Shown: positions 1 to 8,143 of the stretch, in pieces
Numbering within the stretch: position 1 is the first letter of the stretch
Layout of the letters: each line of letters begins with the position of its first letter
Origin: W0P28-013 sp051878315
Lineage (GTDB): Bacteria; Bacteroidota; Bacteroidia; Bacteroidales; Paludibacteraceae
Assembly: GCA_051878315.1 (NCBI GenBank)
Contig: JBJEJW010000037.1
Span: 1 to 16,047, forward strand
Direction of reading: 5' to 3'
Length of the DNA: 16,047 bases
Translations under genes and position numbers: made by a program
Notes under the pieces: generated by a model
Seen by the model: the letters and a program-made list of their open reading frames with translations, nothing else
What the model was told of the DNA's origin: nothing
Databases searched by the model: none

Positions 1-28
1 AAAGGTAAACATATTTTTTTGTAAAAAC

Positions 29-51
29 AATACGAGAAAACTCGTATTTTT
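29..51. terminator. Intrinsic terminator of an upstream unit
   Basis: A perfect 8-bp stem (AATACGAG at 29-36, CTCGTATT at 41-48) with an AAAA loop is followed by more T residues. It most likely ends a transcript coming from the left, outside the window. On the minus strand the stem is also followed by a T-rich stretch, so it may work in both directions. It lies upstream of the promoter at 118-148 and so separates the two units. Confidence 0.75.
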
Positions 52-117
52 GCAATGCGTTTTTCGGCAGCAAAATACCGCTTTTCGACACAAAATCGAC
101 GAAATTACGTCATCGGC

Positions 118-148
118 TTGCAACAAACGGAAAAAAAGCGTAACTTTG
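118..148 (+). promoter_or_regulatory. Bacteroidota-type promoter of the spmAB-ybeY operon
   Basis: TTG at 118-120 and TAACTTTG at 141-148 match the -33 and -7 (TAnnTTTG) elements of the primary sigma factor in Bacteroidota, with a 20-bp spacer. Transcription should start near 155, about 12 nt before the ATG at 167. This decides the start of the first gene. Confidence 0.8.
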
Positions 149-166
149 GCAGTTAATTGCATTGGT

Positions 167-1399
167 ATGGTTCTGAATTACATTTGGATAGGATTTTTGC
201 TGACGGCCGTGGCAGTGGCATTACTGCAACTATGCGTATCGGGCGACGGCACCGCGCTGAATGCAGTGATGGATTCGATGTTTGCGTCGGCCAAAACCGG
301 TTTCGAAATATCCATCGGGCTGACAGGCGTACTATCGTTGTGGCTCGGCATCATGAAAATAGGCGAACGCGGTGGCGCCGTTGGTTTTCTGTCGCGCCTG
401 ACTGCACCGTTTTTCTGTAAAATTTTCCCCGAAGTGCCCCGCAATCATCCGGCCATGGGCACCATGTTTATGAATCTGTCGGCCAACATGCTCGGCCTCG
501 ACAACGCTGCCACGCCACTCGGTCTGAAAGCAATGAAAGAGTTGCAGGAGTTGAATCCGAAAAAGGACACCGCCTCGAACGCCGAAATCATGTTTTTAGT
601 GCTCAACACGTCGGGACTGACACTGATACCGATAACCATAATGACCTACCGTGCGCAATTCGGCGCCGCCAACCCGAGCGATGTGTTTCTGCCCATACTG
701 ATGGCCACATTTTTCTCGTCGTTGGTAGGACTGATAGCAGTGGCCATTGCGCAAAAAATCAATCTGTTTCAGCGTAACATCGTGCTGACGCTTGGCGGCC
801 TCACCGCGTTGATTGTAGGCATGATAGTGCTGTTTTCGCAGATGAGCCAAGAGAATCTGACGCGCTACTCGTCCATCGTAACCAACGTGGTGCTGCTGGG
901 CATAGTGTGCAGTTTTGTGATAGCAGGCATGGTGAAAAAAATCAATGTGTATGATGCCTTTGTCGAAGGCGCCAAAGAGGGTTTCAAAGTGGCTGTCGGC
1001 ATCATTCCCTACCTGATAGCCATATTGGTGGCCATCGGCATGTTTCGTGCGTCGGGCGCCATGGATTGGCTGTTGCTCGGTGTCGAGAAAGCGTTTGCCG
1101 CCATCGGGTGCGACACCGACTTTGTGAACGCACTGCCCACCGCCCTGATGAAACCTTTGAGCGGTAGCGGCGCACGCGGCATGATGCTCGATGCGATGAA
1201 TACCTACGGCGCCGATTCGTTTGCCGGACGCTTGTCGTGCATCGTGCAAGGCTCCACCGACACCACATTCTACATTTTGGCACTCTACTTTGGCTCGGTG
1301 GGCATCACCAAAACACGCAACGCCCTTGTGTGCGGTCTGATAGCCGATTTTGCCGGCATCATAGCCGCCTTGCTAATCGGATATTTGTTTTTTCATTAA
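167..1399 (+). CDS. SpmA/SpmB fusion membrane protein (nucleoside recognition/gate domains)
   Basis: This 410-residue polytopic inner-membrane protein joins a SpmA-like half and a SpmB-like half. The first half carries an NMLGLDNAATPLGLKAM stretch (about 108-123) and a following LNTSGLTLIPITI. The second half carries GAKEGFKVAVGIIPYLIAIL (about 268-287), LMKPLSGSGARGMM (327-340) and GSTDTTFYILALYFGSVG (362-379), all typical of the Gate/nucleoside-recognition family. In endospore formers SpmA and SpmB are separate and affect spore-core dehydration. Bacteroidota do not sporulate, so the role here is unknown and may be transport. The reading frame is open back to a TTG at 50, but that lies inside a terminator and upstream of the promoter. 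ATG 167, followed directly by a hydrophobic segment, is the better start. It is the first gene of a plus-strand operon; ybeY follows after 9 bp. Confidence 0.9.
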   Translation: MVLNYIWIGFLLTAVAVALLQLCVSGDGTALNAVMDSMFASAKTGFEISIGLTGVLSLWLGIMKIGERGGAVGFLSRLTAPFFCKIFPEVPRNHPAMGTMFMNLSANMLGLDNAATPLGLKAMKELQELNPKKDTASNAEIMFLVLNTSGLTLIPITIMTYRAQFGAANPSDVFLPILMATFFSSLVGLIAVAIAQKINLFQRNIVLTLGGLTALIVGMIVLFSQMSQENLTRYSSIVTNVVLLGIVCSFVIAGMVKKINVYDAFVEGAKEGFKVAVGIIPYLIAILVAIGMFRASGAMDWLLLGVEKAFAAIGCDTDFVNALPTALMKPLSGSGARGMMLDAMNTYGADSFAGRLSCIVQGSTDTTFYILALYFGSVGITKTRNALVCGLIADFAGIIAALLIGYLFFH

Positions 1400-1408
1400 C
1401 CGAACAAT

Positions 1409-1840
1409 ATGATTTCGTACAACACCGAACATGTGAAAATGCCTGCACTGCAACGCCGCGCCACCAATGCGTGGATTCGCGCCGTAGCCGCCCGCTATGG
1501 TAAAAAAGTGGGCGATGTGGCCTATATTTTTTGCGACGATGCCAAAATACTCGAAGTCAATCGGCAATATCTGCAACACGACTACTATACCGACATCATC
1601 ACTTTCGATTACTGCGAGGGCGACACGTTACACGGCGACATTTTCATCAGTCTGGACACGGTGCGCAGCAACGCTGCCGAATATGGCGCTACCTTCGACA
1701 ACGAACTGCACCGCATTCTCATTCACGGCATTTTGCACCTATGTGGTCAAGCCGACAAAACACCCGAAGCCCGCGCCGAAATGACCCGCAAAGAGAACGA
1801 CGCACTGACGTTGCTAACCCAAACCTGCACAATTGAATGA
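1409..1840 (+). CDS. ybeY: Endoribonuclease YbeY, rRNA maturation factor
   Basis: YbeY is a small metal-dependent RNase needed for 16S rRNA 3'-end maturation and ribosome quality control in the cytoplasm. The 143-residue length fits the family. The signature near the C-terminus reads H106-G-I-L-H110-L-C-G-Q-A-D116-K. The first two metal-binding histidines are present, but the third, which in E. coli completes H-x3-H-x5-H, is Asp116 here. I recall the same change in other Bacteroidota YbeY proteins, so it is probably lineage-typical rather than damage. The upstream part also fits, with FCDDAKILEVNRQYLQHDYYTDIITFDY at about 41-68 (paraphrased: the D-x-x-I/L-x-x-LN-x-x-x-R-x-x-D/TDVLSFP region). 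The stop overlaps the next start as ATGA, a sign of coupled translation. Confidence 0.9.
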   Translation: MISYNTEHVKMPALQRRATNAWIRAVAARYGKKVGDVAYIFCDDAKILEVNRQYLQHDYYTDIITFDYCEGDTLHGDIFISLDTVRSNAAEYGATFDNELHRILIHGILHLCGQADKTPEARAEMTRKENDALTLLTQTCTIE

Positions 1841-3666
1841 AACGCATTACGACATATTTCGGCGGAATCAAAGCATTGATTATCTATCTGTTAGGCGGAG
1901 CATTGGCTTTGTCGTGCGCTAATCGCGGCAGCGGTCCACAGGGCGGTCCGAAAGACATAGCGCCGCCCATCCCCGTCGGCAGCAAACCCGAAAACGGCGC
2001 ACGCAATTACAACAAACCGACAGTCGAAATCAACTTCAACGAAATCGTGCTGCTCGAAAAGGCCTACGAAAAGGTGGTCGTGTCGCCACCACAAGCCAAA
2101 TCGGCCATCGTCAAGGCTTACGGCAAAAAAGTGACTGTGGAACTACTCGACTCGTTGAAATCCAACCGCACCTACATCATCGATTTTGCCGACGCCATTG
2201 TCGATAACAACGAGAAAAATCCGCTGAAAGACTACTTCTTCACCTTCGCGACGGGCGACGAACTCGATTCGCTGATGCTGGGCGGTACCGTCATCGACGC
2301 CCACACACTGAATCCGACCGGCGGCATCGTAGTCGGGTTGCACAGCAATTTGACCGACTCGGCTTTCACGACACAACCGTTCGACTACATTACGAAAACC
2401 AACGACGAGGGACAATTCCGGATTAAAGGCATCGCCGCAGGCTCGTACAAAGTGTATGCGCTCGGCGACATGAACAGCAATTTCACATACGACAAAGGCG
2501 AGAGCATGGCCTTTTGGGATTCAATCATCGTACCGGCCATCGACCTGACAGAAGAAATCGACACCATTTGGCGCGACTCTGTTACCATTGACACCGTCAT
2601 CACACACACACACCGGCAATACACATCCGACATCATTCTGCGCAGTTTCACCGAAGATTTCAAACGCGCCGGATTCATCAAAGCCGAACGCCCCGAGCCC
2701 TACAAAATGGTGCTGTATTTCAACGCTCCGAACGACTCGATGCCACACATCGAACCGCTGAACTTTGTCATCGACAGCACTTGCCGTCAACAAACAAACG
2801 ACACACGCGACACACTCGTATATTGGTTTGCCGACACATTGCTATGGCAACAAGATACGCTGTCGTACATGCTGACATACCAAAAAACCGACTCGCTCGA
2901 CCAACTTGCATGGCAAACCGACACACTGCAAACCGTTTATCGCGCAAAAAAATCGAGCAACAAAAAAAACACCACCGACGACAAGCACAAACAGAAAACC
3001 GAATTTCTGAAACTGCAAACAAACGCATCGGGTACCTTCGATTTGTACAATCCTATCAACCTGTCGTTTGATGTACCAACCACACGCGACACCACCAAAC
3101 GCATCGCCGTCGAACTGCAAATCGACACGTTGTGGCAACCGGTGCCGGCCACATTCGTCGATACCGACACACTTGGTCGCCACTACCGCATTGACTACGC
3201 ATGGGAACCTGAAAAAAAATATCGCATCACCATCGACTCGGCCGCGTTTACGGGTATCAACGGACTGCACACCAACACATACGAAAGCACAATAAGTATC
3301 AAATCGTTAGAGAGTTACGCTACATTTTACCTCATTCTGAAACACTTGGAAGGCAACGAAATAGTGGAACTGCTCGATAAAGACGAACAAGTAGTACGCA
3401 CCGCGCCGGCCGAAGCCGAAACCGTTTTCAAATATCTGAACCCCGGCGACTATTTCCTGCGATTATTTATCGACACAAACGGCAACGGTCGTTGGGATAC
3501 CGGCCTCTACGACGACAAGCGACAGCCCGAAGATATGTTTTACTTTCAGTACAAGATAACCATGCGCGCCTTTTGGGACATCGAAGAGACATGGGACTAC
3601 CGCACCTTGCCATTGACACAACAAAAGCCCAAAGAATTGAGCAAAAACAATAAAAAGAAAAAATAA
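1837..3666 (+). CDS. Large lipoprotein with N-terminal SbsA-type Ig-like (Big_5) domain
   Basis: The 609-residue product begins with a basic, hydrophobic signal peptide and a lipobox ending at Cys27 (LALSC), so it should be a lipoprotein. The lipobox is followed by GPQGGPKDIAPP, typical of Bacteroidota proteins annotated as Ig-like domain proteins. Residues about 40-140 fit a bacterial Ig-like fold (PENGARNY...INFNE...FTFATGD). A prealbumin-like or carnitine-type repeat follows (FRIKGIAAGSYKVYALGD, about 190-212). Two Asp-rich loops, DMNSNFTYDKGE near 211 and DTNGNGRWDTG near 546, resemble calcium-binding or dockerin-like turns. The tail is very basic (KNNKKKK). Its function is unknown; a structural or envelope role is an inference. 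It overlaps ybeY by 4 bp and ends 13 bp before the response regulator. Confidence 0.8.
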   Translation: MKRITTYFGGIKALIIYLLGGALALSCANRGSGPQGGPKDIAPPIPVGSKPENGARNYNKPTVEINFNEIVLLEKAYEKVVVSPPQAKSAIVKAYGKKVTVELLDSLKSNRTYIIDFADAIVDNNEKNPLKDYFFTFATGDELDSLMLGGTVIDAHTLNPTGGIVVGLHSNLTDSAFTTQPFDYITKTNDEGQFRIKGIAAGSYKVYALGDMNSNFTYDKGESMAFWDSIIVPAIDLTEEIDTIWRDSVTIDTVITHTHRQYTSDIILRSFTEDFKRAGFIKAERPEPYKMVLYFNAPNDSMPHIEPLNFVIDSTCRQQTNDTRDTLVYWFADTLLWQQDTLSYMLTYQKTDSLDQLAWQTDTLQTVYRAKKSSNKKNTTDDKHKQKTEFLKLQTNASGTFDLYNPINLSFDVPTTRDTTKRIAVELQIDTLWQPVPATFVDTDTLGRHYRIDYAWEPEKKYRITIDSAAFTGINGLHTNTYESTISIKSLESYATFYLILKHLEGNEIVELLDKDEQVVRTAPAEAETVFKYLNPGDYFLRLFIDTNGNGRWDTGLYDDKRQPEDMFYFQYKITMRAFWDIEETWDYRTLPLTQQKPKELSKNNKKKK

Positions 3667-3679
3667 AAATTTAAGTACC

Positions 3680-4828
3680 ATGAAAATACTTGTTGTAGAT
3701 GACGAACGCAGCATCCGAAACACGCTGAAAGACATTTTGGAGTTTGAAAAATACGACATCGATCTGGCCGAAGATGGTCTGATAGCCCTCGAAAAAGTAA
3801 AACACACCACGTACGACGCCATCTTTCTCGACATCAAAATGCCGCAAATGGACGGCATCGAAGTACTCGAAAAAATGCGTACCGACGGCATCGACACACC
3901 CATCATCATGATTTCGGGGCACGGCAATATCGAAACGGCAGTCGAGTGCATCAAAAAAGGCGCATACGATTTCATCGAAAAGCCCATCGACCTGAATCGC
4001 CTATTGGTGGCCGTGCGCAACGCACTCGACAAAACCAACCTCGTAACACAAACCAAACTGCTGAAAAAGAAAGTCAATAAAAAATATGCCATGGTGGGCA
4101 ACTCGGAATCGGTATGCCGCCTGCGCGACCTTATATCCAAAGTAGCGCCAACCGATGCGCGCATACTCATCACCGGCGACAACGGCACCGGCAAAGAAGT
4201 GGTAGCACGCCAAATATACGAGCAAAGCAACCGCGCCAACGCTCCGTTTATCGAAGTGAACTGCGCCGCCATACCTTCCGAACTCATCGAAAGCGAACTG
4301 TTCGGACACGAAAAAGGCGCATTCACATCGGCCATCAAAACACGCACCGGCAAATTCGAGCAAGCAGACAACGGCACCATCTTTCTCGACGAAATAGGCG
4401 ATATGAGTCTATCGGCACAAGCCAAAGTGCTGCGATGTCTGCAAGAAAACGTCATATCGCCCGTGGGCAGCGACAAACTTGTGAAAATCAACGTACGCGT
4501 CATTGCCGCCACCAACAAAAACCTGCGCAAAGAAATTGAAGCCGGTAACTTCCGCGAAGACCTCTTCCACCGCCTGAACGTCATACCGATACATGTGCCG
4601 TCGCTCGCCGAACGCCCCGACGACATTCCGCTGCTGGTAGAACACTTCACCACGCAAATTTGCGAAGAGCAAGGCATCGCAGTCAAATCATTCAACCGCG
4701 ACGCCGTCAAACTGCTACAACAGCACACATGGCTCGGCAATATACGCGAATTGCGCAACGTGGTAGAACGCCTCATTATCCTTTCGGGGAAAGAAATCAC
4801 AGCCAACGATGTCGAACAATTTGCATAA
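3680..4828 (+). CDS. NtrC-family sigma-54 response regulator lacking the DNA-binding domain
   Basis: The 382-residue protein has two clear domains. A receiver (1-118) has the acidic pocket Asp7/Asp8, phospho-acceptor Asp51 (FLDIKMPQMDG), Ser79 and Lys101. An AAA+ sigma-54 activator domain (about 136-375) has Walker A GDNGTGK (166-172), Walker B TIFLDEIGD (233-241), arginine-finger region FREDLFHRLN (291-300) and GNIRELRNVVERL. The sigma-54 contact loop reads GAFTSA (213-218) instead of the usual GAFTGA. The chain stops seven residues after LSGKEITAND, where NtrC proteins normally continue into a Fis-type helix-turn-helix. It should hydrolyse ATP and remodel sigma-54 holoenzyme when phosphorylated, perhaps acting from solution. 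No histidine kinase or rpoN is in the window, so the signal is unknown. Confidence 0.9.
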   Translation: MKILVVDDERSIRNTLKDILEFEKYDIDLAEDGLIALEKVKHTTYDAIFLDIKMPQMDGIEVLEKMRTDGIDTPIIMISGHGNIETAVECIKKGAYDFIEKPIDLNRLLVAVRNALDKTNLVTQTKLLKKKVNKKYAMVGNSESVCRLRDLISKVAPTDARILITGDNGTGKEVVARQIYEQSNRANAPFIEVNCAAIPSELIESELFGHEKGAFTSAIKTRTGKFEQADNGTIFLDEIGDMSLSAQAKVLRCLQENVISPVGSDKLVKINVRVIAATNKNLRKEIEAGNFREDLFHRLNVIPIHVPSLAERPDDIPLLVEHFTTQICEEQGIAVKSFNRDAVKLLQQHTWLGNIRELRNVVERLIILSGKEITANDVEQFA

Positions 4829-4835
4829 AAATAAA

Positions 4836-5441
4836 ATGATGAAAAAGTTTTGCTTTCTGTTTTTAGTTTGTTCTCTGTTTCCCGTCTGCACAGTTAAAGC
4901 ACAATGTCTTAGAAACGACAAACTATATGATAATTATAGAACAATCCAAGTATCATACATAACATTGATTAACGGATACGACCTATCTGTACGCGGATAT
5001 GACATGTATTTAACTGCTGAACAAAATACAGAATCGAATAGTGTTGATTATGTTATAAATATAGTTACCGGGTATTATTTATCCCAAAACGACATTTTGT
5101 TGTTCAAACTAACCAATGGAGAACTGTTAAAATTAACTGCACATTCAGTTACGCGTACAGAACACAAAAAAATCAGCCCAACAGCAGATAACCTACTTTT
5201 TGGAACAGGTAATCACGAAATATCAACAGAATATACATACACTGCTCAATTTAGTTTATCAAAATCTGAATTAGAAAAATTAGAACTCGGGGTTGCTGTG
5301 GCAAGAATTTCATATTACGATACTTATCTCGAAAAACGTTGGCGTAGAGATAAAATAGGAAAATTCATCAAGCAATCACACAAACTCATAGAAGAACGCT
5401 TATCTCAACCTTTTGGCGAAAATCTTTACGAAGGACTATAA
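4836..5441 (+). CDS. Secreted protein of unknown function, AT-rich and unlike its neighbours
   Basis: I do not recognise this protein. Two adjacent ATGs (4836, 4839) give 201 or 200 residues; both start a clear signal peptide (MMKKFCFLFLVCSLF...CTVKA, then Q), so it is exported to the periplasm or beyond. An in-frame ATG at 4809 would place nine polar residues before the signal peptide and overlap the previous gene, so it is less likely. The mature part is mixed alpha/beta by eye and ends in a basic helical tail (RWRRDKIGKFIKQSHKLIEERL). There are no recognised motifs. The DNA is much richer in A/T than the genes on either side, with TTA leucine and AGA arginine codons that the neighbours rarely use. 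It sits exactly between two genes of an operon, which suggests a recent insertion. Confidence 0.7.
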   Translation: MMKKFCFLFLVCSLFPVCTVKAQCLRNDKLYDNYRTIQVSYITLINGYDLSVRGYDMYLTAEQNTESNSVDYVINIVTGYYLSQNDILLFKLTNGELLKLTAHSVTRTEHKKISPTADNLLFGTGNHEISTEYTYTAQFSLSKSELEKLELGVAVARISYYDTYLEKRWRRDKIGKFIKQSHKLIEERLSQPFGENLYEGL

Positions 5442-5444
5442 AAT

Positions 5445-5855
5445 ATGGAACTCACGCTCGCAACTCTTGACAACATTCGCATAGTGGCGCGCCAATTCGT
5501 CGAAGCCATAGGCAACCGCACACACATCGCCTTCTACGGCGAGATGGGCGCCGGCAAAACCACATTCATCAAAGCAGTATGCGACGAACTCGGTGTAATC
5601 GATACCGTCAATTCGCCCACATTCTCCATCGTCAACGACTACGAAACCGCCGACGGCCGCCACATCTATCACTTCGACTTCTACCGTTTGAAATCGCCAC
5701 AGGAAGCACTCGATTTCGGCATCGAAGAATACTTCGCAAGCGGACAATTATGCCTGATGGAATGGCCCGAAGAAATTGGTCCGCTACTGCCGGATGACAC
5801 CGTAAAAATTACCATTACCGTGGACGACGACGGTGGTCGCCATATTCATTTCTGA
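5445..5855 (+). CDS. tsaE: tRNA t6A37 biosynthesis ATPase TsaE
   Basis: TsaE is the P-loop ATPase that works with TsaB and TsaD in adding threonylcarbamoyl to A37 of ANN-decoding tRNAs. The 136-residue length is normal. Walker A is GEMGAGKT (32-39). The conserved VNSPTFSIVNDY (55-66), HFDFYRL (76-82) and MEWPE (105-109) all match the family. The start follows the previous stop after 3 bp, so it belongs to the same transcript. TsaB and TsaD are not in the window. The call is firm. Confidence 0.95.
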   Translation: MELTLATLDNIRIVARQFVEAIGNRTHIAFYGEMGAGKTTFIKAVCDELGVIDTVNSPTFSIVNDYETADGRHIYHFDFYRLKSPQEALDFGIEEYFASGQLCLMEWPEEIGPLLPDDTVKITITVDDDGGRHIHF

Positions 5856-5877
5856 CATCACCAAAAATCTAAATATC

Positions 5878-6648
5878 ATGAAAAGAATCCGTTTTTCACT
5901 ACTATTCGCACAACTGTGCATTCCCACATTCATGTTTGCGTGGGGACTGGAAGGACACCGCATCATCGGCGAAATAGCGCAGCAACACCTGACCAAAAAA
6001 GCGCAAAAACAGGTAGTAGCCGTATTAGGAGGCTCTACCGTAGCCATGGAGGCTAATTGGGGCGATTTTGTCAAAAGCGACACCGCCTATCGCGCCTGTT
6101 CGTCGTGGCACTACAACAACTTCGAGGCCGGCCTCGACCGCGCTACGTTCGATAGTCTCGCCATGTGCCAAGACCGCGGCGAAGCCGTTTATCGCATCTA
6201 CGATTTGGCCGACCGTCTGCGCCAAAACCCTAACGACACGGTAGCGCTGCGATTTCTCATTCACATCGTAGGCGACATTCATTGCCCAATGCACATGGGA
6301 CGTCCCGACGACCGCGGCGGCAACAAAATCAAAATCACTTGGTTCGGACACGACACCAATTTACACGCCCTATGGGACGACATCCTCATCGACGGGCAAA
6401 AACTCAGTTACACCGAATACGCCGCACACATCATGCGCACGCAACCTGTCCGATACGAGAAATACGAACCCGCACAAGTGCTCGATTGGGCATGGCAAAC
6501 CGTTCAAAACGGCAATCGCATCTACGACAATACAGAACTGACAAAACGTCCCTACAACTACATCTTTGAATTTAAGGATATGTGGGAAAGCAGCCTTATG
6601 CTTGGCGGGCTGCACCTGGCCGCCCTGCTGAACGACATCTACAAATAA
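5878..6648 (+). CDS. Secreted S1/P1-type zinc nuclease
   Basis: The 256-residue protein has a signal peptide (MKRIRFSLLFAQLCIPTFMFA) whose cleavage would leave Trp22 as the new N-terminus, as in P1 and S1 nucleases, where the terminal amine and carbonyl bind zinc. All nine expected trinuclear zinc ligands can be placed: Trp22, His27, Asp63, His78, His129, Asp133, His139, His163 and Asp167. Spacings match the family (for example HIVGDIHCPMHMG and NLHALWDD). It should cut single-stranded DNA and RNA and remove 3'-phosphates from nucleotides, probably in the periplasm or outside the cell for nutrient scavenging. The frame is open upstream to 5833, but only ATG 5878 gives a proper signal peptide and avoids overlap with tsaE. 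It is the last gene of the operon. Confidence 0.93.
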   Translation: MKRIRFSLLFAQLCIPTFMFAWGLEGHRIIGEIAQQHLTKKAQKQVVAVLGGSTVAMEANWGDFVKSDTAYRACSSWHYNNFEAGLDRATFDSLAMCQDRGEAVYRIYDLADRLRQNPNDTVALRFLIHIVGDIHCPMHMGRPDDRGGNKIKITWFGHDTNLHALWDDILIDGQKLSYTEYAAHIMRTQPVRYEKYEPAQVLDWAWQTVQNGNRIYDNTELTKRPYNYIFEFKDMWESSLMLGGLHLAALLNDIYK

Positions 6649-6665
6649 GGCTACAAAAACCATAC

Positions 6666-6709
6666 AAAAATAGCACTCGGCCAAGACAGTCGAGTGCTAT
6701 TCCGTTTTT
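6666..6709. terminator. Bidirectional intrinsic terminator between converging units
   Basis: An 11-bp perfect stem, AATAGCACTCG (6669-6679) with CGAGTGCTATT (6691-6701), has an 11-nt loop. On the plus strand it is followed by CCGTTTTT. On the minus strand it is followed by TTTTTG. It can therefore end the plus-strand operon and also the minus-strand lipoprotein operon, whose last stop is at 6834. The remaining 6710-6833 holds no gene that I can see. Confidence 0.85.
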
Positions 6710-6833
6710 ACAGCGCCGTCGGCAACCCCGTAGTCGCGCTTGCACGGTTTCTATTTTTTTTCTTCTTTACCACAAGCCTGATACAATGCAATGGCAACTA
6801 TCGAAGGCCGGCTAAAACGTCGCTGTAAGTGTA

Positions 6834-7406
6834 TTATTTTTTGGCTTTTTTGAGTGCCTGCACCTCCTCATTGGCTTTTCTCCGAACACTTTTATCGGCA
6901 TTATCACATTTTTCTAACGCAATCTCCAAACGATTCGCTTGCGGCTCTTGCAAATAGCCGGATTTCGCCAATACAAATAACGGAAGCATTTTTTCCTCCA
7001 ATTCAACTTGCTGCTTTTGGAGTTTCTTGATGGCCGAAACACTGCCTTTTTTCACCTCTTCGATGGTTGCTTGGTATTGCTCCAGCATTTTTTCCACCTC
7101 GACAACCGCGGATTCGTATTCTTTGCTCATTTCGGCTTTAACATACTCGTACACCTCTTTTTCTTCGGCGCTTGTAATCAGTTTATCCTCCAAAGCAGCA
7201 TTTTTCGCTTTGACGTATCTGTTGGCCGCCATTTCATTCTCGACCTCCAACAGCGTCACATTTTTCATAATAGACACAACTTCTTGTCTATCGCCCTTTT
7301 CTGTGGCATCTTTCAGATTTTCGGCCTGCGATTTTATATCTGTTCCACACGATGCAAACAGCAATCCGGAGGCAAACACTATTGAATATAAATAAACACG
7401 TTTCAT
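6834..7406 (-). CDS. Small helical lipoprotein, family unknown
   Basis: The 190-residue product has a signal peptide with a lipobox ending at Cys20 (LLFASC-GTD). The mature chain is almost entirely charged and helical, rich in Lys, Glu and Ala, with likely coiled-coil stretches (KEVYEYVKAEM, VEVEKMLEQYQATIEEVKKG, KLQKQQVELEEKM). The first helix after the Cys contains AENLKDATEKGDRQEVVSIM, which resembles the same region in the two lipoproteins encoded at 7463-8074 and 8700-8990, so the three are probably distant paralogues. It is the last gene of a five-gene minus-strand cluster, 56 bp after its neighbour. I do not recognise a named domain, and a function cannot be given. Confidence 0.75.
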   Translation of the reverse strand: MKRVYLYSIVFASGLLFASCGTDIKSQAENLKDATEKGDRQEVVSIMKNVTLLEVENEMAANRYVKAKNAALEDKLITSAEEKEVYEYVKAEMSKEYESAVVEVEKMLEQYQATIEEVKKGSVSAIKKLQKQQVELEEKMLPLFVLAKSGYLQEPQANRLEIALEKCDNADKSVRRKANEEVQALKKAKK

Positions 7407-7462
7407 TGTTTTGTAATTTTTATAGATTTGACATTAGTTTTATTTGAATCCATTGTCGAGCT

Positions 7463-8074
7463 TTACCATTCTGTTTCGTCATAGTCATAGTCCTCGTCGT
7501 CAGTGTCGTCGTCGAACGGCGTGGAAGCACTCTCGGCCTTTTTGTTCTCCTGCTCGATTTGATAAACAGCCGCCTTAAACACATCGTTTTCGGCATACTT
7601 CATCAAAGCGTCCGCTTTTTCAATGCGCAGGTTCAACTCTTCGTTGAAATACTTCTGCACCGAAGCCTTGGCCGCAGCCACTTTATTCATTTTCTCCAAC
7701 ACTTCTTTCACTTTGGCAATCTTGTCAGTTTTGCCCTTATTGATGTCGGCCAACAACTCAACATAGTCGTCAACGCACGATTCATAGTCGTCAACAAGAT
7801 AACCATACTTTTTAGTCATTTCGCCGGAAACAAACTCGATAATCTCATACTTGTTGTCGTCAGTGAGGAAATCGTCCGTCGCAACGAAATTGACAGCGGC
7901 ATTTTGGGCCTGCGCCAACTCGAACGACTTCATGGCGGCTACCACGGCCGCTTTGTCACCTTTTTCGACCGCTTTTTCCATTTTGTTTGCAGCCGACTCT
8001 AATTGGTTTGTGCCGCACGAGGCACACAACACACTCACGCTGATTGTCATCAGAGCGATTTTTAATGTTTTCAT
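7463..8074 (-). CDS. Small helical lipoprotein with acidic C-terminal tail
   Basis: The 203-residue product has a lipobox ending at Cys20 (LCASC-GTN). After it comes ANKMEKAVEKGDKAAVVAAM, close in pattern to the lipoprotein at 6834-7406. The body is helical with Lys/Glu-rich segments (KIAKVKEVLEKMNKVAAAKAS). The last 16 or so residues are mostly Asp and Glu with Tyr (FDDDTDDEDYDYDETEW), a possible metal-binding or surface-exposed tail. One copy of a 41-bp direct repeat lies 19 bp upstream of the start (8094-8134). The gene follows the DUF456 gene by 69 bp. Function unknown. Confidence 0.75.
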   Translation of the reverse strand: MKTLKIALMTISVSVLCASCGTNQLESAANKMEKAVEKGDKAAVVAAMKSFELAQAQNAAVNFVATDDFLTDDNKYEIIEFVSGEMTKKYGYLVDDYESCVDDYVELLADINKGKTDKIAKVKEVLEKMNKVAAAKASVQKYFNEELNLRIEKADALMKYAENDVFKAAVYQIEQENKKAESASTPFDDDTDDEDYDYDETEW

Positions 8075-8093
8075 ACTGTTAATATTTAGTTGT

Positions 8094-8134
8094 TTTTATT
8101 TGCCTACTCTTTTCAGGATTTTCGGCTGACTCCG
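8094..8134 (-). repeat. 41-bp direct repeat, copy 1 (leader of lipoprotein gene 7463-8074)
   Basis: These 41 bases are identical to 9689-9729 in the same orientation. The core on the plus strand includes GCCTACTCTTTTCAGG and TTCGGCTGACTCCG. On the gene's strand it ends 19 bp before the start codon, so it lies in the leader or promoter region. It begins 10 bp beyond the end of the DUF456 gene. A shared regulatory or RNA leader element is the simplest reading; a trace of duplication is the alternative. Confidence 0.9.
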
Positions 8135-8143
8135 TTGTAAAAA

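Noticed and set aside
50..166. Longer start (TTG at 50) for the SpmA/B fusion gene
   Set aside because: It lies in the terminator hairpin and upstream of the TTG-20-TAACTTTG promoter; the extra 39 residues are not hydrophobic and do not fit the family.
596..1249. Minus-strand frame inside the spmAB-like gene
   Set aside because: His/Gln-rich product without motifs; shadow of a well-supported gene.
3463..4806. Long open frame on the minus strand (447 codons)
   Set aside because: It is antisense to the response regulator and the end of the Ig-like lipoprotein; the product is Ser/Arg-rich with no motifs, while the plus-strand frames have clear domains.
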